NCBI GenBank assembly: GCA_002633025.1
Contig: NMRB01001406.1
Coordinates: 106,347 to 170,346, forward strand
From: Notospermus geniculatus
Lineage: Eukaryota > Nemertea > Pilidiophora > Heteronemertea > Lineidae
Reading direction: 5' to 3'
DNA length: 64,000 nt
Shown: one piece after another, positions 36,001 through 48,000 of the stretch
Position numbering within the stretch: the stretch's first letter is position 1
Layout of the letters: each line of letters begins with the position of its first letter
The notes under the pieces: model-generated
Database searches by the model: none
What the model was told of the DNA's origin: nothing
The model's input: only the letters and a program-made list of their open reading frames with translations
Program-made: the position numbers and the translations under genes

Positions 36001-39000
36001 ATGCTCATGGCAAACTGAAAGGTATATGACAGTTGATTTCATTTAAGATTCTTAGCATTTGCCGTGTAATTGTTGGTAGGCCCGAGTATTCTTTCCTCAT
36101 GCGGACTGTGGATTCCATCAAAATGCACCAGGGAAATCACTGTGTAATTCGGTAGTATGTAAACATTGAAACGTTTCAAAAGAAACGAGCCAAATGAAAC
36201 GACCCAAAATCTTCTTAAAAATACGAAAAATCATAACAAAAAGCTTCTGCATGATAGGTGCAGATAGTCAAGGAGAACAACTCATGAAATGATGTGATCA
36301 TGTGCAAGGCACCAGATAATCATCCTGGAGTAATGAGGAACCCGCAGAACTACGCCACGACGTGGCGCTGTCAGTGTAAGACCCGGAAGTCCTATTTTCT
36401 AACAGTATTTCCATTTACTTCTTGCCCCAAAATAAACCACTCTCTTTGGTTCAATTTTGATTAAATTACACTGTCCTGTTTCATGTTCAGAGTTCTCCAT
36501 ATATCACTGCTTTGTTTCATCAGAAATGCCACAGTATGCCAATACTGACAACGTCTTTTGGGGAAATTTCCACGGAAAATTGTGTAGAAAAATGTACACA
36601 TGCTTTGACGACGTGATGTCAACAGCGAAAAAAGTGACGTCAGTACGTCATTCGGGTCTTATACTGACTGCGCCATCTGCAGTCATGCGGGTTCCCCATT
36701 GATGGTTCTGAGGCACTGACTCCATATGTCACAACACACAAACCTTCGAGATATTACGGCCAGCAGTTTGACAGGCGGTGCCAAGGGGAGAGAGTATTTT
36801 AGCATAGGTCACCACACACAAACCATTGAGGCATTACCGTACAGCTAATTTGACAGGCGATGCGAAGGGGAGTGATCAGTATACCAGTATAGGCACCTTT
36901 CCTTTATAGGGTTTTCTCTTCTCTCAAAGCATAGTGTTTACATAAGGTAGGCTTCGCAGGCGCGGATCCAAGGGGGGCGCACCCGGCACACTTTGGCCAA
37001 CAAATCTGTAAAATCGACCGTGAAATTCTGGAACTTGGCGCAAATTTCAATGTTCCTTGCACAGGGCACCCCCTCTTTTCCCAAATCTCTGGATCGGCGC
37101 GTGCTTCACGATCATTTTGAAAAGGATATTGTGACATAAGTGCGGGGCAGAGGTGATTGTATGGCATGAAGATGACGTGTGTTAGCAGGAAGTCTTCGAG
37201 GAAATTATCCGACGTCTCCTCGCTCTTGTTTTCAATACGTGTCTCCAGCAGGTATTCCAGCATCTTGTCAGGAGTACCTGCCATCACCGAATACCTGAAA
37301 TAGGAAAGGTAGAGTATCAAGTCAAATGCAGACAGTATGGACTCCTGAATTACCAGGGACAACGCAAATGCTTCAACCCTCGTTTGTCTCTGGATGGAGA
37401 GGCAGGGACCATAAATGGCCCAAGGTTCTAAGGATACCTGGGCAGCTAGCTGCACACACAGGTCTCCTGGGCAGCATCCCAAATCATTCGGGTCTATACC
37501 AATGCTCCTTCTCTCGCACTTGTGGAGGGAGCAGGGATGTAAATGGTCCAAGCTTCTCAGGATAAGGGTACAGTCGATTTCTTTTACAATTTATGGCTTT
37601 TCTCTCTGGTGACTTCACAGAACCTTACTTATGATGTGACTGTATAGAACCATCCGAGTTTTTCTTATTCATTGGAATCTTCTCGAGCACCAAGACATCC
37701 TGTCCATGTTCCTTCAGCCGCACTGTGTTGGCTTCAACATCCTGGGGATAGATAAATCATTGGTCTTAGCTTGTAGGTTAAGTCATAAGGTAGGCAACAA
37801 TGGTAAATTGCCCTACTTAAAGCCAACCGACATGAGAGAACTCTCACTTTGAGATGCACCTACACTCACCCTCAGGATCCTGTTGAAATCATCCTTGTCA
37901 ACTCTCAGGAAATGACAATTGTCCTCCCTCAGAACAATCGTGGCAGCCCGCGGAGCATCGTTGACAAGCGCCAGCTTTCCAAAGTCGTCACCTTCATGGA
38001 GAGTGCAGACGACACCTCTACCATAGATGACGACGTTTACTGATCCTTTTAGGATGATGTACCATGACTTGCCTTCATCACCTTGGTTGAATACTGAAAG
38101 ACAACAGCATCAAATTGAACCAACTCCTCGATGCACTCGATTGTTGCTAACAAACACGTCTCAATGATAACCACATTGCATAACATTTACACTTTTGCCC
38201 TGAAGTAAGACTAAAGGTGTTATTCCATGTGCAGGTTTTTCAACACTTGCTCATAGAAAACTGGACAATCGCTCTCTATGGGGAACTCGGCCATAGAAAA
38301 CTGTGGATAGTTGCTCTCTATGGGGAACTCGGCCATAGAAAACTGTGGATAGTTGCTCTCTATGGGGAACTCGGCCATAGAAAAGTGTGGATAGTTGCTC
38401 TCTATGGGTACTCGGCCATAGAAAACTGTGGATAGTTGCTCTCTATGGGTACTCGGCCATAGAAAACTGTGGATAGTTGCTCTCTATGGGTACTCGGCCA
38501 TAGAAAACTGTGGATAGTTGCTCTCTATGGGGAACGTGGCCATAGAAAACTGGATGGTTGCTCTCTATGAGCAATTCGGCCGTAGAAAACTGTGGATAGT
38601 CGTTTTGCCATAATCTTTGCAAAAGGAAAGCAATAATGGTGAATTGACTTTTGAGAACCAACTCTAATCGAGGAGTGCCTTGAATCACTTCAAGACTGCA
38701 CAATACTTACACACAGTGCCAGCTTTAGGGTGCGACTCAAACATTATGACGTTGGCGAGTTCTCGTTTCACCATAGTGGACAGATGGGACAAGGCCTTGA
38801 TATGCAGCAGTTCATCGTAGATTAATTCTAAATCTTCCAAAGTGCGATCGTTGGGGCTAAAAGAGAAACGGACCGTAGACTTAGGCTCGCTTTCCATTCA
38901 CGTGATTTTCGCGCAGAGATGCTCGAAAGCATTGTTTGTTTCCATGGCGTTAGTCACGGACAAAGGATGCGGCAACGCACCGCTCGAAAATCGTGTGAAT

Positions 39001-42000
39001 GGATTCTTAGCCTTAGACCAAAGCAAATACTTGGTGTAAGAATGGGCTTCAACTAACACACTAAGGACTGAACTAAGAATTCATGACATTGAGTTGAGAA
39101 CCAAGTACCAAATATGGCAATATTGACTATACAGACAATATTGGGGAATAAATGTACAGCAGGAGGAAACTGGAGTCCCCAGAGAAAACTGTACTGTCAC
39201 AGAGAGCCATCTCATTCCAGGAATCGATCAGCTGCCTCTCGGATACAAGCCCGACACTCCAACCACTGCAGCACCATGTTCCCCTTTCAACTTACGCTTT
39301 CCGTAATATCATTCTCAGCATGGCGTCGGGGCCAATCTGCCCCAACATGGACAGCGTATACTGTAGCTCATCGTCGCATTCTTTCTTGTCCGCGTTCGTT
39401 GGTAACGTGCCGATTCCTTCATCATCGTCATGGAAGCGGTAGAAAAGGTATTTATCCATGAACTGATGCTCATGGCAAACTGAAAGGTATATGACAGTTG
39501 ATTTCATTTAAGATTCTTAGCATTCGCCGTGTAATTGTTGGTAGGCCCGAGTATTCTTTCATCATGCGGACTGTGGATTCCATCAAAATGCACCAGGGAA
39601 ATCACTGTGTAATTCTGCTCCAGGACCAAGTTACATCATATGAAAGTCATTTCACATGAGTTGCGAGACTGTTGGTTGATCAATAAGTCTTGTAGTAAGC
39701 ATCTTTTACTCAGCCTATTTGATAGAGGCCCTCACTTGAAATCAAGTAGTCATAACTCTATTTGGAGTGAAGTTGTAAGTTTGTGATGAAACCCTTCATT
39801 GAGACTGACAGTTTGAGAAATTTTCTAGACAGCATGATGGGATCTACTCTATATATTCTTCCTAATGTCCTATGCCCAAGATTAGGAGGTAATGCCTACA
39901 TTCTAGGATGAAATTCTACCATAAATTGGTTGCCATTTTAGAGATACCAACAAGAAAATAAATGGCTGCACCTTCTATCTGCTCCCCGGAGCAGCCCTAC
40001 CAGCATTAGAGGGCAACAGAACAGATTGGGGAATCTAGGGTGCAGAACAGCATAGCATACAGAAAATGTACTCATAAAATGAATGATACACCAAGAATTC
40101 AAATCATGGGATCATCACTGGCAGCTACGGGTGATTTGTCCCAACTATGTAGATAAAAGATGTTAATGTTTTTGTCTAGCATGGAGAATGCAGCTAGCAA
40201 TGACCAATCTCCTACTGATATTGACACCCAGCGACAAGAAGTAGCAGTGATTGGTAAGTTGTTTCCAAATTCTGAAGGAATGTGAAAGCCAAGATGGCTG
40301 CTCTGGCAGCCATATTGTTTTCTGAGGAAATGGTGAACAGCCATCTGAAACATAATCAATGCTTCATGCGGCTGGTTTCGAAAGAAGGAGCAGAATTAAA
40401 GATCAAATCTTTGGACTGAAAAAAAGATAGTTTAACTCTACAACCACCCTACGTAATGTTCAGATACCTACTCAACTCTTTCATTTCTACAAGCAAAATC
40501 AAAGAGAACAATATCTTAAACACGGCACACACTCTGATGGCAGGACAGCAACTTATATACAGGTTTCCCACTCAAAACTTGTCTCGGCCATATTTGCCAA
40601 ACAATATACTCCATCATTCTCTCCCTCTCACCCTTTAAGGGTTGATAAAACAGATGACATGCAGCAGAATTCCCAGCCGAATGCTGAGAAGATGCTGCAA
40701 TGTGATTGGACGGTAACTCAACACGACACAGCAACAATCGCCGCAGCAACCACTCACCGTGGACAACAACTCCTTCCTCGAGCAGGGCCTGCCACATTCC
40801 AACAGCCTGCTGCCGCGAGTGAACATTCTGGAAGGTCATCATCCAGTCGACCATCTCCGTGCCGATCATACAGCGGCGGTATGTGCGTAAATGGAACTTT
40901 CTGTCTCGTATCATGTTAGGGTACTTGGTGAGGAGAACGGTACGGATGACGTGGCTGGCGCGGGCGAGCTTCCCAGATGGAATCTGAAAAGATGGAGACA
41001 AGTTTTGTTGAGGGAAACTTTTCAGGGTTGGGTGCTTTAGGAGGAAATCCTGCTGGTCAGTGGTGCAATGGATACATCATCTGGTGCATATCAAATCTGA
41101 GATGCCAATGTCATGACTGTTATACAGTCTCAAAGTGCCTCACATATTCCCCAGTCACTCCAGAAACCTTCCTAGGGAATCAAGGAGCAGCTCATTCAGT
41201 GTTCACTGGATCCTTTCAGACCAGTTCAGAATACAAAGTGGCAACTTGGCCCGGAATCAAACCCCTCATGCTCAATCACTGTGCCACATGCTCCCCACAT
41301 CAACTTGCCTCAGAACTTCTTTTGTGGGCAATAAAGTTATCATCATCAATATTTTGAGAGTCCACTTGTGTGAAAGCACTGGTTCTTGAACCATTGGATA
41401 GCCGACTAGATCCCACCACAGTCTTTCCTCCTGTCCCTCTGACAGAGTGTTCTCCAAATTGCCTATCTGCTCCTGTCCTACAAATACAAGTAATGTCATC
41501 AACCAAACTTGCTTTTCTATACTCTCCAGCCATTCTTTCCAAAATGTCTTTTTCCTCTCTCACACTTTCTTCCTTAGATACACCAACAAGACAATGGTGT
41601 GTTTTGATACACAGATCTGGGGCCACGTCCCTTCCCTTCTCTTGTGTTAAACTTCCTTTCCTTTCCAAGGTTGAACAGTTACCATCCTTTGTCCTCTTCA
41701 CAGAGCTCTTCTTCGACAATCTCCTGGTTTCACTCCACGATTTCTCAGAACTCGACCTTGGCAACTTGGTCAAAAGTTTCTTCCACGACATCACCAAGGA
41801 TTCAGGACCTGTTTTCTTCTTCAGGACTGCAACCTGCGACATCTTTTCAGAATATCCTCCACATCTCATCTTGTCCATCTGCACAACCACATTCACTTCT
41901 TCTTTAGGGAGCTGCATATTCCGACTTGATTTTCTGGGTAGGCTCAGGGAATGGGACTGCCCAGCAGTCAAATCCAGGTCCATACACAGCTTTCTGGTGG

Positions 42001-45000
42001 AATCACGCTCTCTCTCCTTCACCAAGTCCATGTCCTTGCTTGCTTTAGGGTGCTCCAATTCAACCCTCGACTGGCCAGGATAGTCCAATTCTGAACATTT
42101 CTTGGTCAAATCTGGCAAAACATTGGGATTCCCTATCTTGTCAGATTCATCACACATTCCAGGAGAACGCCAACCAAATTTTGGCTTATTCACAAAATCA
42201 AGTTCATTGCTGTATCGTCTGGTCAAATCCACCTCCATCGACTTGCATAAATCCTCTTCCATGGGCTCGTTCTTGCAAAAATCCACCGCCACAGGTTGTC
42301 TTTTGCATAGCTCCAAGTCACCTGACTGTTGCTTGCACAAGTCCACTTCTACACGTTGTCCCTTGCGTACCTCCATTTCCACAGCCTGTTCAGATTCCAC
42401 AACTCCTGTTTGTTTCAAATCCAGCTGCATCGGTGGACATCTAACAACATTCAATATGTTCCGACCACAATCAACCAGCTGTGCGCAGGGGTTGACCCAC
42501 AAATCAAAGTCGCTCTTCCCAGCTGCAACACGATCAATATCTTTATGTTTTTGTCTCATTTGATCGAAGTCCGTATCTTGTTTATCTGCAGAAGTTGGAG
42601 CAGATTTGTCATTACAAGTATCTTCCAGTGCTGTAGATAAATCACAAGATGGATCCTCTTGTTTCTTAGCCTGCTTCGTAAGTTCACCAGTTACACCAAG
42701 ACCAGGGTTTTGCCTTCCTATTACCTCCTCCACTACTGGCTTAACACATGACCTGACACTCAGATCCAATGGTTTACAAGATAAATCCAACGGCTTGCTA
42801 CTTTCCTCCAAACTCGTCTTCCCATTTATAACTGAGTCCAAACCTAAACGTTCCTCTGCAGCTGATTCTAAGTATTTCCCTTGATCCGAAACCAAACATG
42901 GTTTTCCAGGTAAGTCCACAGATTTCCTTTGATCTGAAACCAAAGGTGGTCTTCCTGGAAAGTCCACGGGTTTCTTTTGATCCAAAACCAAACATGGTTT
43001 TCTTGGTAAGTCCATAGACTTCCTTTTGTCCAAAATCAAACATGGTCTCCCAGGTAAGTCAACAGATTTCCTTTGATCCGAAACCAAACATGCTCTTCCA
43101 GGTAAGTCCATGGATTTCCTTTGATCCAAAGTCAAACATGCTCTTCCAGGTAAGTCCACGGATTTCCTTTGATCCAAAGTCAAACATGCTCTTCCAGGTA
43201 AGTCCACGGATTTCCTTTGATCCAAAGTCAAACATGCTCTTCTAGGTAAGTCCACGGATTTCCTTTGATCTGAACTCATACCTGGTTTTCCAGGTAAGTC
43301 AACGGATTTCCTTTGATCCCGAATCAGACATGGATTTCCAGGTACGTCAATGGACTTCCTTCCATCCGAAATAAAACCTGGCCTCCCAGGTAATTCCTTA
43401 GACTTCCATTTATTTGAACGAGAACTGGGATCACTTGATATTTCCCGGGATGTCGACTTTTCCTTTGGCATCAAATCAGAAACATCTTGTGAGAATCTAT
43501 CATCCTTCTTCTTCAAGTTGTTCTGTGGTATCAGCAGATGGCCTGATGAACTCCTGAAGATGACTTCTCTTGAACTAAAACACTTTGTCCCATCTGACCG
43601 AAACGTAGATTTTGTTTTAGAAACGAAGCTCGCAGCATGGGTTGATCTCATTACGGTCTCATCTTTAGAACCTACATTCAGAAACACCGACGTGCGATAT
43701 TTCGAAGCATTCCTAGAGTGTTCATGAACTGAATGATGTCTCCGCACATTCCTCTGATATCTTGGGCAGTTCAACACTTCCTTAGGATAGGATTTGATAT
43801 CCGCATCCATCTCCAAACACCTTCTTTCTGATTGTTTCATATCCAAACCACCGACAAGTGCTTCACTACACAGAAATGCTGAGAAAATGTGCAACAACTC
43901 AAAGCAACAATGTCGACTAATGATCCAATGGTGAGATGAAAATTGATCGAATTTTAATCCACCGTGTTGTGGGAATGTTGACTGTGTCTCAATCAATGAT
44001 GTATCCACTTTATGGCCTGCATACTTAGGCAATGAACATCAAATTGATAGACCCAACAGCTGCTCACACACCCTCACACATATTTAAGCAGACAACATCT
44101 TTTATGAAGATTTCTGACCATAATGTTAAAGTCCCTGAAGATGACTGAGGGTGGGTTGTCCGTCTTAGCTAGCACCATAATGAAGATGTTTAAGGGGTCA
44201 CACAGTAGTTCCCAACTGTGACATGCAATGGGGACGTCTGCTGACTAAAGAAAGGAGGCTGCCAGGATCGAAGTTGCATTCAGGCAATGAAAATTCACCA
44301 TTATATCGGACGAAATCAGATGGTCGTGGCCCGATGCGATCTCTCCTGACTGGACCACCGGTGGAACTTAATTCCGTCCAGGTCAACCTCACTTTGTTTT
44401 GAAAGTCAGACCACAAACTCAGAGGTGGCAGACCTTTTGCTTTATGACTCTCTCTGTCTTGGTTCAGAGTCGACTTTGTGTCAGAACCCGATGAAGTTTC
44501 ATGTTAAAATACAACTTTAACTGTTGATGACTAACAACTGCCATTTAGTACATTACTTTGAAAGAATATGAAACTAATGTAAAGTTGAGGCGCCTTAATA
44601 CTTGACAACTTAACATTCCCAAACTCCCAAAGGGAGTATTACGAAACAAAAATAGCCAAAATCATTATGACAGCGATGCTTTTAGTATCCATTAAACAGT
44701 GTTGATCTATTTTTGGAAAATTCCCACAGGCCGCCGGCTGATGTATATGAATAGTTTTAGCATTAGTGGATGTGCCGGTCTTCACCTTTTTACCCCGGTG
44801 TTCCCACGAGTGTTAACCATTTTTGGATTCGACACCTCAGCATCTCAAAATGATGCAAAGAACACACTGAGATTATAAACGGATGAGAATATTCCTCATA
44901 TTGAGATACTAACTGGAGTGATTGGAGCAGCAGGGTTGAATGGTGATTCGTTCTTGCCTGTCTGAGTCTTCCCACCAGGGGGCACTTTGGAGGGGGAGGA

Positions 45001-48000
45001 TGTGGACTTTGGCATGTTTGAATTCTGGACTCCTTTCTTTGTTGTGTCTGAAAAAAAGAAGATGGAGCTTTCAGCATGACATGCACTGATGCATCCTGAC
45101 CCCCAAATGACAACAGCGGGCGGGGCTTTATAACCCATGACTTCCTGCCACCGGTACTCTGTGACTTCATTCATGAAACATGAAATTACTCACCTGATTT
45201 TTGTAATGTTGGTAAAGGAGTAACGACCCCTTCCATGTGCTGTTTGTACCTCTGCAATGAGAGACAAATGAAGGGTAAATCAACGGCTGAGCATCACCAC
45301 TCCCCCTCAAAATGATGAGGCAGAATCTCATCCGCAATCAGTGGCAGGTTGTTCACTGTTGGGTAGAGCTCTTACTTCAACAAACGATCCTCCCACTGAT
45401 CTCAAGTAATGATACTGTCTTTTGACCATTGTAGGACAGGCCAGTTTTGAAACGGCATAGTATGTGACCCTCCACAGCAAAACCAGTCACATGTCGCTCA
45501 GAAGGTAAGCCGCAACAAACTGAGAGGGCACCAGAAGAGAATGGAAGAAATAGATTATTTCAGATTTCATAACAGACAGACAAAAAAAGTGACAAACATT
45601 TGGTCTCAACCTGCCAAGCTAAGAGTGACATGCGACTGGTTTTGCGCTGGAGGGTCACATATTTATACGTGTAGGCCTACATATGTAGGAGAAGGCCAGA
45701 GTCCTTGATGAATCACTGGAGATTCAGGATTCACCATCGCTTGCTCGTTGAAAGCGACAAGACGGTAATAATTTTGTTTGATGGAACGCAATCGGGGGCG
45801 AAGACAGATGGTCTCACACCCGGCATGAGAGGATTTGAACCCATCACTTTCATTAACGACAAGTAAATTTCCCCGGCCTGAGGCAGCCTGTTTTTGCTTC
45901 CACCCACGTGCGGGTGAAAAAGGAATATTGCCCAATCAACAAGTGAATATCATTCTTCCTCCCGCAAGAACACAACCCCCTCAAAGGGGATACCATTAAG
46001 ACAGATTACAGTATAAATACTGTAATGTGATTACTTGCCGAGGGCTGAACACCCGATAATGGCACGCCCGCACAGTTCATCTTTTTACTCTCATTCAAAC
46101 TATCCTTCATTGTTATGGCTGCTTTTGAAGGGAATTTCACATTATCAGTAACGAGCATGTCGATGACAATATTCTTGGTGTTGACATCAGGTGTTCTTAT
46201 GAACTTTGCAATGGTTAAAAAAACTGAACTCTAATTTTAATCTATAGAATAGCAAATGTAAATAGATGAAGTGTTCAGCGACTGCCACGATTCTCTTGCT
46301 GAGCTGACATTCAATTATGCCCCTCGAGTGATGATGCTGTCACAGATACTGCCAAATTGATTAATCCATTACTTGGACAGTGCTGCCACTTGTTGAGCAG
46401 TGACATCACTCATGGGACTTTAGAGTAAATGGGCAGTGCTGCCATCTTTTAAGTAGTGAGATCACTCATGGAACTTTAGAGTAAATAGGCAGTGCTGCCA
46501 TCTTTTAAGTAGTGAGATCACTCATGGGACTTTACAGTATAACCAGTGCTCCCACCTGTTAGGTAATGACACCACTCATGTGAATTTACAGTAATAATGA
46601 GACAGTGCTGCCACCTTAAAGTAGAGGTATTATTCATGGGACTTTAGTAATAATCAGACAGTGCTGCCACCTGTTGAGTTGTGACATCACTCATGGGACT
46701 TTACAGTAAATGAACTTAATGCACTTAAACAACCAGTACCGGGTACATTTCAATATCTTACCTGTAATTCCACATGACCAACGGTCACAATGGAAGGCTT
46801 TGCATGAAGCAAGCAATATTCGCCAGACTTCCCTGGTATCATTTTTCCAATCAGTGCATGTCCTAATATCAAAGGTATTCACTCCCATTCAAATCCATTC
46901 GAGTAGTCCTTTGAATCAAGTCCTGGCATTATATCACATTAATCAAGAGATCTGACCAGATACAACACAAAATTGTCCGTCAAAACCTGATAAAATGCGG
47001 AATCGTCCATCATAAACTGAAGATGATCTGATTAAATCTCGCCTGATATGTACGCCATCAATGTTTTTATTCTCTTCAACGCACTGTTACGTCCACAAGA
47101 AACCTGTCCTCATCCGATTTTGGACGGTCTACACAGTCAGAAACCTATTGAGAATATACATAACCTGGGGTGAAATGAAGGTTGAAGGCATCGGAGGACA
47201 AGCTTTGGACAAGAGTGGAATAAATCATAGAAAGATAGATATCAGTGAGGTTAAGGAGCATTTTATGACTCTGTCTCCGACTTGAACTTTAAAATGGATT
47301 TGGAGGAAGGCAACAATTACCAGAAGTACTCCAATCTGAGAAGCATAAAATTCCGAAGTAACTCTGAACACAAACCAGAGATGCACCAGCAGATTTAGCA
47401 TTGCATGACTGACATGACTTCACCTCAATCAATCCTATTTGAAATTTACCACCAGAAACGCTACAATTTTCCAAACGTGGATTTTGACTCGCAGAAAATG
47501 ACAGCCATTGTCTAAAAAATCACTAACATGAAGGCCTAGATCATCTCGATATACACTGATAATATACAAACACAAACAGATCCTNNNNNNNNNNNNNNNN
47601 NNNNNNNNNNNNNNNNNNNNNNNNNNNNNNNNNNNNNNNNNNNNNNNNNNNNNNNNNNNNNNNNNNNNNNNNNNNNNNNNNNNNNNNNNNNNNNNNNNNN
47701 NNNNNNNNNNNNNNNNNNNNNNNNNNNNNNNNNNNNNNNNNNNNNNNNNNNNNNNNNNNNNNNNNNNNNNNNNNNNNNNNNNNNNNNNNNNNNNNNNNNN
47801 NNNNNNNNNNNNNNNNNNNNNNNNNNNNNNNNNNNNNNNNNNNNNNNNNNNNNNNNNNNNNNNNNNNNNNNNNNNNNNNNNNNNNNNNNNNNNNNNNNNN
47901 NNNNNNNNNNNNNNNNNNNNNNNNNNNNNNNNNNNNNNNNNNNNNNNNNNNNNNNNNNNNNNNNNNNNNNNNNNNNNNNNNNNNNNNNNNNNNNNNNNNN

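Larger units (their letters stand above)
33073..36150 (-). repeat. Tandem duplication, copy 1 (five EPAC exons)
   Basis: A 3.1 kb segment that recurs as 36243-39615. It begins 4 bases inside the 33076-32931 exon and ends in the intron after GTGTAATTC. The copies share all five exons, the SINE and the 42 bp minisatellite. They differ by scattered substitutions, repeat number, and an insertion present only in copy 2. Confidence 0.95.
36243..39615 (-). repeat. Tandem duplication, copy 2 (five EPAC exons)
   Basis: Second copy of 33073-36150. It is longer by a 363 bp insertion (36335-36697) and shorter by about two minisatellite units. It continues after GTGTAATTC directly into single-copy intron. 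Confidence 0.95.

Noticed and set aside
36904-37551. 215-codon minus frame around the REM exon of module copy 2
   Set aside because: Only the 37294-37110 part is coding. The rest reads through intron and a transposon fragment.
41370-43727. Plus-strand frames up to 237 codons opposite the giant exon
   Set aside because: They are antisense shadows of the repeat-rich minus frame, with no start context or similarity of their own.
44198-44416. Minus frame [20 protein letters not shown] and onward, 72 codons, upstream of the giant exon
   Set aside because: It looks somewhat coding-like and could be a 5' exon. However, I found no phase-compatible donor and acceptor pair linking it to 43840, and no homology.
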